In this document: piece after piece, positions 11,576 to 20,099 of the stretch
Numbering within the stretch: the first letter of the stretch is position 1
Layout of the letters: every line of letters begins with the position of its first letter
IMG/VR virus record: IMGVR_UViG_3300013101_000133
Coordinates: 1-20,099 of that record
Source of the DNA: a virus
DNA length: 20,099 nucleotides
Direction: 5' to 3' (one strand)
Notes under the pieces: generated by a model
Database searches by the model: none
What the model was told of the DNA's origin: nothing
The model's input: only the letters and a program-made list of their open reading frames with translations
Translations under genes and position numbers: made by a program

Positions 11576-14500
11576 TGACGTATATAAAATTAAGGCGGAT
11601 GTCTCTCAGTATCATACAGCGATAGACAAACTTGTCACATCGCATGAAAAATTACTACAGGCTGAAAGCGCCCATGCTTCAAAGTTAGCTACTTTAGAAG
11701 CTGCAGAAAAAGGTGCTACACACTCTATTAGTGGTGTAACAAAAGCAGGTCTAGCTTTCTCTAGTACTTTTAAAGAAGCTAATGGTGTACTAACTCAGAC
11801 TGCTGCTAAGTTAGACGTTCTAAAAACAAAAGGCGGCCAATCTGTATTAGGTTCTATTTCTAAGACAGTCTTGAGTCAAGCTAAAAATGTAACTACACCT
11901 CAAGTAGTTAAGATTGACAAAGCTGTAGGCCAGCTAGATGAACTTATAACTAAAAATAAGTTCTCAAAGAAACAGCTAGAAAATGTCTGGAGAGATCTTC
12001 AACTTGGGATAGGGTCTAAGTTGGAAGGCGAGCTAGGGAAAGCTCAAGCTGTACTTAGAACACTAAGTAATCTTACTAAGCAAATAGAGGTTAAAACTTT
12101 AACCCCTGATTTCTCTAAGAATAGTGCCACTGTTTCTAGTCTGAGTAAAGACAAAGCAACAGATACAGTAGCTCAAACTGCTAGGATTAAAGCTGTAACT
12201 GCAGCTGAAGCAACTGCTAATAAGCTAGAAAGTATCGAAATAAAAAGCGCAGCAGACATATTAGCTATTAAGAAGAAAGCTAATGCTGCGCTTTTAACAG
12301 TTGAAAAAGCTAAGAGGGCCCAGTTAAAAGCTACAAATTCTATAGCAGGTGTTCGAGCGCAAGCAAAAGCACAGCGGGAAATTGAAGAAGGCACAGTCCA
12401 AGCAATTATTAAAATAGCTGAAAAGAAGAAAAAGGCTTTAGATGCCCTACTGTCTAAGCTTAATACTGCTAGGAGTGCACATAATACAACTGTTGAGAAT
12501 CTAGAGAAAGGTCTTAATGTTAAGTTAGCTGCTCTTTTAAAGGCACAAGAGGTTGCGTATAAAGCATCCTTAGCTAAAAAGCTTGCAGCTTTTAGAACTG
12601 CGAAAGAAAAAGAAAAGGCATTAGCTGGGAAACAAACAGGCATCTTGTTGCGACAAGAGGAGGAATATAAAGCATCCTTAGCCCGAAAACTTAAAGCTCT
12701 TAAAATTGCAAAAGACAAAGAGAAAGGGTTAACTAGGCAGCGAGCAGCAGCTCTTTTACAGAAACAAGAGGCAGGCTACAAAGCGTCTTTAGCTAAAAGA
12801 CTTAAAATTTTTAAAGCTTTTAAGAAGGCAGAAAGGGCAGAAGCTGCAAGACAAGCCGCCAACTCTGCTGAAGAGACTAGAGTTCGAAAGGATCGAGGTG
12901 TAGTAACTGGCCTCCCAGTAGGTAAGAAGGTTACGTCTAAAGGGCTGATAGACTTACATAAGACAGAAGCAACCTTACTAAAATTCTTAGCTGCTAATCG
13001 TAAAGGTGTAGCAGACCAAATAATATCTATCAAACGTTTAGGTGTCATTTGGAAAGCTGTAGGCGAGAAAAATATACGCACCTTGAAGCTCACTACTTTG
13101 GCTGAGCAGGAACTCTTAGATAAGATCAATGACGTAAGACATGCCCACTCAAGAGCTACGGCTACTGGTGGTCACTCTTCTAATAAGTTAATCCGGCAGT
13201 CACATGCCTTAACAGGTGCTTTAGAGCAGCAAAAGAAACAGTTGCTAGGTGTAACATTATCCTGGCAAACAATGTTTCGTTTGATAATCTCTCAAGCAAC
13301 CAGTAGGGTATTAACAAGCTTCTTAAGTGAGTTACGTGAAGCTAGAGATACTGCATTAGAGCTTTCTAAAAACTTTGCTAGGATTCAAACACTAGACAAT
13401 ACTAATACACCTATTTCTGCTTGGACTGCTGGTGTTAGAGAGCTGAGTGAGAATAGTGGCTTAGACATCTTAGACCAGACTAAAGCTGCTTATGAAGCTT
13501 TGTCTAATCAGATAGGTGAAGGTACTTCTAGCCTAGGATTTTTAAATGACGCAAATGAGCTAGCAATCATAAGTGGAGCTTCTGCTGCTGAGGCTGGAAC
13601 TTTGTTGGCAGATGCTATACATGCTTGGGGCCTTGAAATAGAAGACTCAGGTGCAATAGCTGCCAAGTTCTTTAAGATTGTCGATTTAGGTCGTGCAACT
13701 GTAGCTGAAATGGCTCCTAACTTAGGTAGAGTAGCTGTACCGGCTGCGCAGCTTGGTGTCACATTAGAAGAAGTGGGTGCAGCTTTAGCTACCACAACCA
13801 TCAAAGGTGTTAAGCTAGAGACAGCATCTACCCTCCTGCGGAATGTCTTATTAAAACTAGCAAAACCTTCTGAGGCTCTTAAAGAGTTAATGAATAAGCT
13901 AGGGTTCGAAACAGGTGAAGCCTGGATTGAGACAAGAACATTAGGTGGTGTATTAGCTGACTTAGAAGTTGAGGCTGGCGGTAGTTCATCTGCTATAGCC
14001 AAGTTATTCCCAAATATTAGATCCATGACCGGTGCAACAATCTTTGCAGGTGACGGTCTTAATATTTATAAACAAAGCTTAGAGGGTATTAATAAGGCTA
14101 CTAAGGACTATGACAACAATGTTCAAAAAGTTAAAGATAGCTTAGGTGTATTATATGATGTAGCTTCTGAAAAAATAAGTAATATTTTTATCTTTGACAC
14201 AGCTCAACCACTACTACAGTATGTTGCAGACCTAACAAATAACTTTGATGACTTAGTAGGGCTTGTTGAAAAAGCCAGAGTTGCTTTTATAACTCTGGGT
14301 ACAGCAGCTTTACCTATAGCCGCTTTAGGTGTTCTGCAGTTAGTTAAAGCTACTGCTGGGTTAGCAATAACAATCTTAGGATTGTCTAACCCATTCTTAG
14401 CTGTTGCAGCTGTTGCGGCTACAGCCTATGGGGCTATAGCAGGCTTCTCAGCAGCAACTGCTGCTGACATTAAGCGAGACAACGCAAAGTTATTTGTTGT

Positions 14501-16658
14501 TTGGCTTAAAGACTTTGAAAAAGTGGAGCGCGTTTCTAAAGAGACGTATGCAGCACTAAGGGCTGAAACAAATGCTACTTTTAAACGAAACTTAGCGCCT
14601 GTTCGAGACTACTTCAGACAAGTTGCAATAGCAGCTAATAAGATTGCTGGAGTAAACAAAGAAACTCTTAAAACATTAAATGCTAATATACGTGAGCAAG
14701 AACGCTTAGGCTTAGACAGCTTAAATAAAACATTAGCAACGAGTCGTCAAAAAGTTTCAAGCTTGACTACTAGCTTAGATGCTTTAAAACAAAGTGCAGT
14801 TGAGATAGCAGCAGCCGTAGCTGGGTCTGAATTGAATACGTCTTTAGTAGGGGAAACAGACTTACAAAAGATTATAACACTCAATGATGAGATAGAAAGG
14901 CTAAATGTACTAAGAGGCCAAGCTGAAACTCAACAAGAGTTTCAAGGTCTGTCGAAGCAAATAGATGCAGCTACTAGGCAGAAGCATGATATCCAGTTAA
15001 AAATAACAGCTGACCCTGCTGCGTTAGAAGCAGCATACGATGATGCTTTTGACAGAATTGAAGCTAGACTTAGAGTATTTAAGAATCAAGGAAACACGTT
15101 AGGTGTAGCTGAAACTAAAGCAGAGTACATTAAGTTACTAGCATTATATAAGACTGACACAGGGCTTAAGGATGTTAGCAACCAGTATGCAAATATCCTA
15201 GCTGATATTAAGATTGTTAAAGCAGAATTAACAGCGGCTGAGAAAGGCTCTAACTTATTCTTTAATTTGAAGAATGAGTTAGCTAACTTAGAGCAGTTAA
15301 AAGAAGGCATTGGTTCTATATTTCAAACAACTAAAGCTACAGGTTTCAATACAGCTTTTAAAGATGCTAAAGCAGAAGAGTTACAGCAACAGAAACAATT
15401 AACTATTGCTTTAGAAGCGATGCGGCAGAAAGAACTCTCAGCCATAGACGCTCAAAGAACAGTTATAGCTAGTTTGACTGCTGACTATAAAGCCTTAACA
15501 TCCTTTAAAGTAGAGGACTTTAAAACAACTGAAGCTACTACTAAAACTTTAAAAACTCAATTAGAGTTGATTAGGAAGATACGTGGTGTACAGGGTAAGG
15601 GTGCGTTAGGAGGAGCTGAATTTGAGCTTAGAGGATTAGCTAGAGACAATACTGCTAAAACTTCAGGCATAGGCGGACGAGACTCTAGGGTAGACCTCGA
15701 GCGTCTTGTCAAAGAGTCACAAACTCAACAGGCTGAAGCTAGTAGGAATGTTAAAGCAGCTGATACAGCAGTACAAGAAGCTGTAGGCACTATTTTAGAC
15801 TTTGCAGCTAAGCTTAATGTTACTGAAGCTAGAGACACATCAGTACGTAGCCAAGCAGCACCTCCAGAACTTTTGGATGCTTTGTTTGAGTCTATGACTG
15901 GTTGGTTTTCTGCTTTCGCAGCAGGATTTCGAGGTGAGCTAGTTAATCCACAAGCGGCTTTGTTAGGGCCTGAAAACCCTCAGTACATCAGTATTGTTGA
16001 CCCTGAGGTTACAAAAGCTTTAAAAGCAACAGCCAGTGAAATAGTGGCTATATCTGCAATTTCAAAAAAGGCACCTACAGACCCTAAAGCTTTAGATGAA
16101 CTAAAGGGTTTGCTACAAAGCTTAGAGTTGAGAGACCCGAAAGTCGAAAAAATACGTACTACAGACCCGTCTAAGTTAGACGCAGACGGCCGTATTAAGT
16201 TAGCTGAAGCTATATCTAAGCTTACAATTGTTGAACAGTTGTTAGTTAAAATGACACAGGAGAATACACCAGAGGCTTTAGGTAAAGCTAGAGAACAGCA
16301 GGGTACGGCTAGAAGTGAGTTGGTCGCCTTAGACCAGAAAATAGCTAAAATAGGTGAGAACTTCCCTAAGCTAGAATCTGCGACAAAGGAAAATATTACT
16401 GAACTAAAAAGTAACACAACAGCTGTAGACAAGCTAGCTTTAAAAATGGACAAAATGTCTCAAGCTTTAACTGGCGCCCCTAGCTTAAAAGTATTACCCA
16501 ATACAAAACAGCAACAGGTATTACCACAGGCTGGTGATGTTATTAATATAACAAATAATGTAAATGTTGACAGTCCTACAGATGCCGAAATGGCTAAGAG
16601 GATTGTAGACCCACTAACACGCTTACAACGTCTAGCGAATGTAAGAAAAGTAAGATAA
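11568..16658 (+). CDS. Tail tape measure protein (TP901/PhageMin_Tail family), 1,696 aa
   Basis: The tape measure sets tail length and is ejected with the DNA. It is the longest gene here, starting at an ATG preceded by GAGGG and GGGGG runs. The N-terminal third (to about residue 430) is charged coiled coil, including three repeats at about 36-37 residue spacing whose YKASLA motif recurs at residues 331, 367 and 404. A TP901-type region spans about 590-860, with NFARIQTLDNT, ASAAEAGTLLADAI and LGRVAVPAAQLGVTLEEVG. A hydrophobic block at about 903-969 (ITLGTAALPIAALGVLQLVK and the following Ala-rich stretch) may form the membrane-interacting helices. The rest is coiled coil again, ending with NITNNVNVDSPTDAEMAKR, typical of tape measure C-termini. 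At roughly 0.15 nm per residue, tail length would be near 250 nm, which fits a siphovirus. Confidence 0.93.
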   Translation: MADDVYKIKADVSQYHTAIDKLVTSHEKLLQAESAHASKLATLEAAEKGATHSISGVTKAGLAFSSTFKEANGVLTQTAAKLDVLKTKGGQSVLGSISKTVLSQAKNVTTPQVVKIDKAVGQLDELITKNKFSKKQLENVWRDLQLGIGSKLEGELGKAQAVLRTLSNLTKQIEVKTLTPDFSKNSATVSSLSKDKATDTVAQTARIKAVTAAEATANKLESIEIKSAADILAIKKKANAALLTVEKAKRAQLKATNSIAGVRAQAKAQREIEEGTVQAIIKIAEKKKKALDALLSKLNTARSAHNTTVENLEKGLNVKLAALLKAQEVAYKASLAKKLAAFRTAKEKEKALAGKQTGILLRQEEEYKASLARKLKALKIAKDKEKGLTRQRAAALLQKQEAGYKASLAKRLKIFKAFKKAERAEAARQAANSAEETRVRKDRGVVTGLPVGKKVTSKGLIDLHKTEATLLKFLAANRKGVADQIISIKRLGVIWKAVGEKNIRTLKLTTLAEQELLDKINDVRHAHSRATATGGHSSNKLIRQSHALTGALEQQKKQLLGVTLSWQTMFRLIISQATSRVLTSFLSELREARDTALELSKNFARIQTLDNTNTPISAWTAGVRELSENSGLDILDQTKAAYEALSNQIGEGTSSLGFLNDANELAIISGASAAEAGTLLADAIHAWGLEIEDSGAIAAKFFKIVDLGRATVAEMAPNLGRVAVPAAQLGVTLEEVGAALATTTIKGVKLETASTLLRNVLLKLAKPSEALKELMNKLGFETGEAWIETRTLGGVLADLEVEAGGSSSAIAKLFPNIRSMTGATIFAGDGLNIYKQSLEGINKATKDYDNNVQKVKDSLGVLYDVASEKISNIFIFDTAQPLLQYVADLTNNFDDLVGLVEKARVAFITLGTAALPIAALGVLQLVKATAGLAITILGLSNPFLAVAAVAATAYGAIAGFSAATAADIKRDNAKLFVVWLKDFEKVERVSKETYAALRAETNATFKRNLAPVRDYFRQVAIAANKIAGVNKETLKTLNANIREQERLGLDSLNKTLATSRQKVSSLTTSLDALKQSAVEIAAAVAGSELNTSLVGETDLQKIITLNDEIERLNVLRGQAETQQEFQGLSKQIDAATRQKHDIQLKITADPAALEAAYDDAFDRIEARLRVFKNQGNTLGVAETKAEYIKLLALYKTDTGLKDVSNQYANILADIKIVKAELTAAEKGSNLFFNLKNELANLEQLKEGIGSIFQTTKATGFNTAFKDAKAEELQQQKQLTIALEAMRQKELSAIDAQRTVIASLTADYKALTSFKVEDFKTTEATTKTLKTQLELIRKIRGVQGKGALGGAEFELRGLARDNTAKTSGIGGRDSRVDLERLVKESQTQQAEASRNVKAADTAVQEAVGTILDFAAKLNVTEARDTSVRSQAAPPELLDALFESMTGWFSAFAAGFRGELVNPQAALLGPENPQYISIVDPEVTKALKATASEIVAISAISKKAPTDPKALDELKGLLQSLELRDPKVEKIRTTDPSKLDADGRIKLAEAISKLTIVEQLLVKMTQENTPEALGKAREQQGTARSELVALDQKIAKIGENFPKLESATKENITELKSNTTAVDKLALKMDKMSQALTGAPSLKVLPNTKQQQVLPQAGDVINITNNVNVDSPTDAEMAKRIVDPLTRLQRLANVRKVR

Positions 16659-16677
16659 CTTAAACAAAGGTATAAAG

Positions 16678-17325
16678 ATGAAATTTGAACAAATTGCTGA
16701 TTTTGAAATCAAGCAAAAAGACGCTGCCACTGTCCGCCTTAATAACGAAAGGCTACAAGCTGTTCCACTTGCTGTATTGGGCCTTAAAGGTAAAATATCT
16801 CAAGATGAGCTTGTTAAGACGTTTGGTGACAGTGCTCTTAAGTTAGAGAATACTTTTACTGTCGAACAGATACGTGATGGTAAAGTAATCCGTACTGAGA
16901 CAATTAGTAACGGTGTTACTAATGTAGCTCTCGATGACATCCTTGACACGTATTTTGGTGCAACAGCTAAGAAAGCTGCATTTTATCTGGGCTTAATTGA
17001 CAGTGTTGGATTCACTGCCGTAGCAGGAGCTGACACCATGGCATCCCATGCAGGGTGGTCTGAGTTCGCAACATATAACGAAGCTGTTAGACAGACTTGG
17101 ACACCAGCAGCTGCTAGTGGTCAAGCTATGACTGGTGTGGCAGTGAGTGAGTTCACTATTGGTACTATATCTAATCAGAACTTACAGGGTCTGTTTGTTA
17201 CTGACAGTAGTACTAAGAGTGGTGCGACTGGGTTCTTGTGGTCTACTGCTTTATTTTCTTCTCCAGCCCCTATTGTGACTGCTGACGTATTCCGTACAAC
17301 TTACACTCTTAGAATAGGTAACTAA
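16678..17325 (+). CDS. Distal tail/virion protein with HAGW motif, 215 aa
   Basis: The gene starts after a 19-base gap with an AAAGG ribosome site. The protein begins MKFEQIADFEIKQKD, then a helical stretch, then YFGATAKKAAFYLGLID, ADTMASHAGWSEFATYNEA and VRQTWTPAAASGQAMTG. The order 'YLGLI ... DT..SHAGW.E ... R..W' recurs in phage structural proteins encoded after the tape measure, usually of unknown role. The C-terminus (TSTTYTL-type strands, DVFRTTYTLRIGN) is beta-rich. It may be a distal tail or baseplate decoration, or a small fibre-base component. No enzymatic motif or membrane segment is visible. The call as a virion protein is good on context and motif; the exact location in the tail is not known. 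Confidence 0.65.
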   Translation: MKFEQIADFEIKQKDAATVRLNNERLQAVPLAVLGLKGKISQDELVKTFGDSALKLENTFTVEQIRDGKVIRTETISNGVTNVALDDILDTYFGATAKKAAFYLGLIDSVGFTAVAGADTMASHAGWSEFATYNEAVRQTWTPAAASGQAMTGVAVSEFTIGTISNQNLQGLFVTDSSTKSGATGFLWSTALFSSPAPIVTADVFRTTYTLRIGN

Positions 17326-17327
17326 TC

Positions 17328-18602
17328 ATGAGGATGACTGGGCCTTACGGCAGGGTAGAATATGCTGGGTCTAAGGGTTCAGGGTCTGCAGAAGACCCTT
17401 ATATCCCAGAAGTTTTAGACATTAGCTTAGAGTCATATGCCACTATTGACTCTACACTAAGAGTGGGATCAGTTACAACTATAGGTGACTACAAACAAAT
17501 ACTAGGTAAAGACACTATTTTGTTTGATGAACAGCTAAGTGGCGGTGCTACTTCTGTCTTTGAGCAAGAACATGATGGCGTGAAAATGTCTGTCTTTGCT
17601 GATGGTGACTATGTTATCCGTGAAACAAAGATGGCCCATAACTATGTGAGTGGTAATCCGCACATCTTTGAACAAACAACTATAGACATGACACCTGTAG
17701 CTGGTGTGGTTAAAGAAATGGGGTACTTTTCTACTAGCGACGTTGCACCCTTTGAAGCGGAAAAAGATGGCTTTGCACTTGTGACTGACGACACGACTAT
17801 ATACCTTAAGGTGTGTAAGCGTGGGGTAGAGATCTTTAGTGCAGCTCAAGCAGACTGGGACGACCCTTTAGATGGTACAGGGCCAAGTGGCTTAACTGTT
17901 GACCCCTCAGCTTTTAATGTACTTATTGGTGAGTTCTTATTTTTAGGTGGCACAGTCTTTAGAGCTGGATTCATTGTTGGCCCGGAAGTTACTTGGTTTC
18001 ATACATTTAAGAATAGTAATCATAAAGCCTCTGTGTTTGTTGGATCACCTACTCAGCCCCTTAGATGGTCTATACGCTCAACAGGTGGTGCTGGTTCTTT
18101 CTACCATATTTGCGGTAAGGTAGGTACTATAGGGCAAGTAGCAGTTAAAGGTATTTCAAGGTTGCACAGTAATGGAGCTACTTTTATAAATGCTAATGTG
18201 AAAGGTACAACTTACGCTCTGCTAGGTATACGCCCTAGCTCTAGATTTGTTACAGTTAATCCTGCCGCTATAGGTGGTATGGCTGGGACAGCAGACCAAT
18301 TCTTGTTAGAGATTAGGCTTAATCCTGTCATTGCAGGGACAGTCAATTGGGTAGATCCAGGCGGGCATCATCATCATGACGAATTCATTGGTGCTTCTAA
18401 TGGGTCTAATACAGTCACAAACGGTATAGTACTAGGCGGCATGTATATTACAAATAAAAGCACTGCAGATATATCTCTTAACAATCTATTACGTCCTGGA
18501 TGCACCATTGATGGTGTACACGACGAACTTGTACTATGTGCTACACCTTTAGGGGCTAACTTAAATGTGTATGGCTCTATGCAAATAACAATACAACCAT
18601 AA
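17328..18602 (+). CDS. Distal tail/fibre-type structural protein, 424 aa
   Basis: This is a 424-residue beta-rich protein. After a glycine-rich opening (MRMTGPYGRVEYAGSKGSGS) there is a region of strands with TILFDEQLSGGATSVFEQE, then domains rich in Gly, Thr and Val through to AGFIVGPEVTWF. The C-terminal third, about residues 280-424, resembles fibre tip sandwich structure, with the tetra-histidine HHHHDEF at residues 347-353. No helix bundle or enzyme signature is seen. It lies between distal tail and fibre genes, and the start is separated from the previous stop by only two bases. A role in the tail tip or as a fibre or fibre base is inferred from composition and place. Confidence 0.6.
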   Translation: MRMTGPYGRVEYAGSKGSGSAEDPYIPEVLDISLESYATIDSTLRVGSVTTIGDYKQILGKDTILFDEQLSGGATSVFEQEHDGVKMSVFADGDYVIRETKMAHNYVSGNPHIFEQTTIDMTPVAGVVKEMGYFSTSDVAPFEAEKDGFALVTDDTTIYLKVCKRGVEIFSAAQADWDDPLDGTGPSGLTVDPSAFNVLIGEFLFLGGTVFRAGFIVGPEVTWFHTFKNSNHKASVFVGSPTQPLRWSIRSTGGAGSFYHICGKVGTIGQVAVKGISRLHSNGATFINANVKGTTYALLGIRPSSRFVTVNPAAIGGMAGTADQFLLEIRLNPVIAGTVNWVDPGGHHHHDEFIGASNGSNTVTNGIVLGGMYITNKSTADISLNNLLRPGCTIDGVHDELVLCATPLGANLNVYGSMQITIQP

Positions 18603-18613
18603 GGTAACTAATC

Positions 18614-19303
18614 ATGTCTTTAAAAGATGGTTTCCGTATTAAGGAAACTTCAACAACCACAGGGGCAGGCACTGTAACAGTTGCTGGCGCTCCTGCCACT
18701 TACAATACTATTTTGTCAGAGATAGGGGAAGGTAACTCTTTTTTATATGCTCTATTTGACGCTGATGGTATTAATTGGGAAGTAGGCTTAGGTGTAGTCA
18801 CTGGCGCTACTTTTACAAGAGCAGCAGTCATACGTTCTTCAAACAGTGATGCAGCTCTTATTTTAACTGCTGGTACACACACTATTGTTAATACTCCGGT
18901 ACCTGGACATGCAACAGGCGACATGGACTGGGCTGAGACTACTGTTTTAAATGCCGTAATCAAAGCTTACAGTGAAGCTTTACAAACACCCTCTAGTGCT
19001 GCTGGTGTGCTGACCTTAGACTTAGCTACAGGGAATAACTTCCATGTAACTATGACAGAAGACATTACGTCTGTTGTTATTAGTAATCCTAAAGCAAGTG
19101 GCGTTAGTCAGAACTTTACTGTTAAGTTAGAGCAAGGTGGTGCAGGCTCTTTTGCTATCACTTTACCTGCCGCTGTAGCTTACGATGGCGGCTCGGCTCC
19201 TACACTTGTTACTGCTGCAGGGGAATACGATCGTCTTGGATTCATCTCTGAAGATGGCGGCACTCAGTGGGACTTAGTACATGCTGGTGGTGCATTCGCA
19301 TGA
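18614..19303 (+). CDS. Phage tail-fibre-associated structural protein with conserved N-terminal module, 229 aa
   Basis: The N-terminal 100 residues carry a pattern widely shared by phage structural proteins: FRIKETSTTTGAGTVTVAGA, a strand with YALFDADGINWEVGLGVVTG, then TFTRAAVIRSSNSD and AGTHTIV. Residues 115-229 form a second beta-rich module, with AGVLTLDLATGNNFHVTMTE, ITSVVISNPKA, FTVKLEQGGAGSF and a closing GFISEDGGTQWDLV, also a common phage fibre or neck-appendage module. The start follows an AAGG ribosome site, and the 14-base sequence around the ATG repeats that of the previous gene. Its stop overlaps the next gene by ATGA. Function is inferred to be structural in the tail tip or fibre. 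Confidence 0.7.
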   Translation: MSLKDGFRIKETSTTTGAGTVTVAGAPATYNTILSEIGEGNSFLYALFDADGINWEVGLGVVTGATFTRAAVIRSSNSDAALILTAGTHTIVNTPVPGHATGDMDWAETTVLNAVIKAYSEALQTPSSAAGVLTLDLATGNNFHVTMTEDITSVVISNPKASGVSQNFTVKLEQGGAGSFAITLPAAVAYDGGSAPTLVTAAGEYDRLGFISEDGGTQWDLVHAGGAFA

Positions 19304-20099
19304 TAGGACAAAACAAACTAACACAAATCGCTGCTGCTGTAAAGCGGCAGGGAGGTGGCGGGGAACTAACAAAAGTCTATGCTACTTGGGATCCTAACTA
19401 TAAAGATGTAGGTGACACTTTAAGTAATGGTGATCTTTCAAGTACAGGCTCTCAACAAACTGGTCTCACACGAGCAACTATTGGAAGCACTGTAGACAAG
19501 TATTATTTTGAAATTAATGTTGCAGCGGCTTCCAATAGTTTTATTGGTGTTGTTGACGCAAGTAAAGCAGCTACCTCTGATGTATTTGAGGACAGTGCTG
19601 GTGGTGTATACGACGGGGGTGTACATAAGATAATCATCAACGGAGGGTATGGGGGTAACATCCCCGATTTTACAGATGCTAATACATTAAGTTTTGCTGT
19701 TGACCCAGCCACACGCGAATTTTGGTTTGCAATAGATGGTGTATGGGTGCTTAGCGGGGATCCAGCAAATGGCATAAATGCTGCAGGAACTCTTAATGGT
19801 GCAGGGGCTATATACCCAGCTGTAACCCCGTGGGGCACAGTGACAGCTAACTTTGGAGCATCAGCTTTTGCACATACAGTGCCAGCTGGTTTTAATGCTG
19901 GTGTGTATACAGAAGAGCCTCCTGCTGGGGCCTATGTACCACCTAACTTGGCTGTAGCCGTATTTGACGGCGTTATTTTTGACGCATCAGCGCAAGACAC
20001 CGTACTTAGAGGGTTGACATTCAAGCCTGATGGTACAAAGATGTACTTAGTAGGTGGGGTTACTGGCACAGTGTACCAGTATACTTTAAGTACAGCTTG
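19300..20099 (+). CDS. Tail fibre/receptor-contact protein with SPRY-like domain and start of a beta-propeller (3' end outside window)
   Basis: The frame opens at an ATG overlapping the previous stop (ATGA) and runs uninterrupted for 266 codons off the window. Residues 1-22 are a short lead ending in QGGGGE. Residues about 26-203 look like a SPRY/B30.2 domain: ATWDPNYK, LSNGDLSSTG, VDKYYFEINV, FIGVVDAS, NTLSFAVDPATREFWFAIDG, AIYPAVTPWGTVTANFG and VPAGFNAG. After a Pro-rich linker (EEPPAGAYVPP), residues about 217-266 match the first blade of a phage beta-propeller, with LRGLTFKPDGTKMYLVG and VYQYTLST. These folds bind proteins or sugars, so a host-receptor or fibre-shaft role is likely. Later blades and any tip domain lie outside the window. 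Confidence 0.75.
   Translation, partial: MIGQNKLTQIAAAVKRQGGGGELTKVYATWDPNYKDVGDTLSNGDLSSTGSQQTGLTRATIGSTVDKYYFEINVAAASNSFIGVVDASKAATSDVFEDSAGGVYDGGVHKIIINGGYGGNIPDFTDANTLSFAVDPATREFWFAIDGVWVLSGDPANGINAAGTLNGAGAIYPAVTPWGTVTANFGASAFAHTVPAGFNAGVYTEEPPAGAYVPPNLAVAVFDGVIFDASAQDTVLRGLTFKPDGTKMYLVGGVTGTVYQYTLSTA

Noticed and set aside
12173-12718. 181-codon ORF on the minus strand inside the tape measure
   Set aside because: It is a shadow of the Lys/Ala-rich coiled coil with no ribosome site. Other antisense frames at 6710-7114, 13508-14026 and 15980-16453 are shadows for the same reason.

Overview
The window is the packaging, head and tail region of a tailed double-stranded DNA phage or prophage, most likely a long-tailed (siphovirus-like) phage of a Gram-negative, probably gammaproteobacterial host. 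The evidence is the gene order (small terminase, large terminase, portal, head-tail adaptor, scaffold, P22-type coat, neck and tail-completion genes, tail tube, tail assembly chaperone with a frameshift site, long tape measure, distal tail and fibre genes), a tape measure of about 1,700 residues, no sheath or contractile genes, and a promoter that matches the sigma70 consensus exactly. All supported genes lie on the + strand. The host call is an inference, and no integrase or lysogeny gene is in view.

Left edge (1-1280): the C-terminal part of a ParB-like protein and a 50-codon ORF end at a strong intrinsic terminator (about 837-887). About 390 bases follow with no convincing gene but dense structure: a 10-bp inverted repeat, a 26-bp/7-bp tandem repeat array, a 13-bp direct repeat, and a perfect TTGACA-17-TATAAT promoter bracketed by three near-identical 17-bp elements, two direct and one inverted. 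This looks like a combined late-control and packaging, partition or origin site, and is the least explained part of the window.

Packaging and head (1281-9021): a putative small terminase with a Cys/His cluster, a small coiled-coil/membrane protein, a GpA-like large terminase, portal, head-tail adaptor, scaffold, a P22-family coat protein containing an internally duplicated module, and two neck or tail-completion candidates. Most genes overlap by ATGA or TAATG, so the block is probably one translationally coupled operon read from the 1188-1216 promoter.

Tail (9031-20099): two tandem paralogous tail-tube-like proteins, a tail assembly chaperone with a T_TTT_TTA -1 frameshift heptamer in the correct register and an open extension to 10684, a small protein resembling phospholipase A2 at its His-Asp motif, an unassigned virion-type protein, the tape measure, three distal tail or fibre-type proteins, and a partial gene with a SPRY-like domain followed by the start of an apparent beta-propeller that runs off the window. 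No tRNA, rRNA, CRISPR array or insertion sequence was seen.
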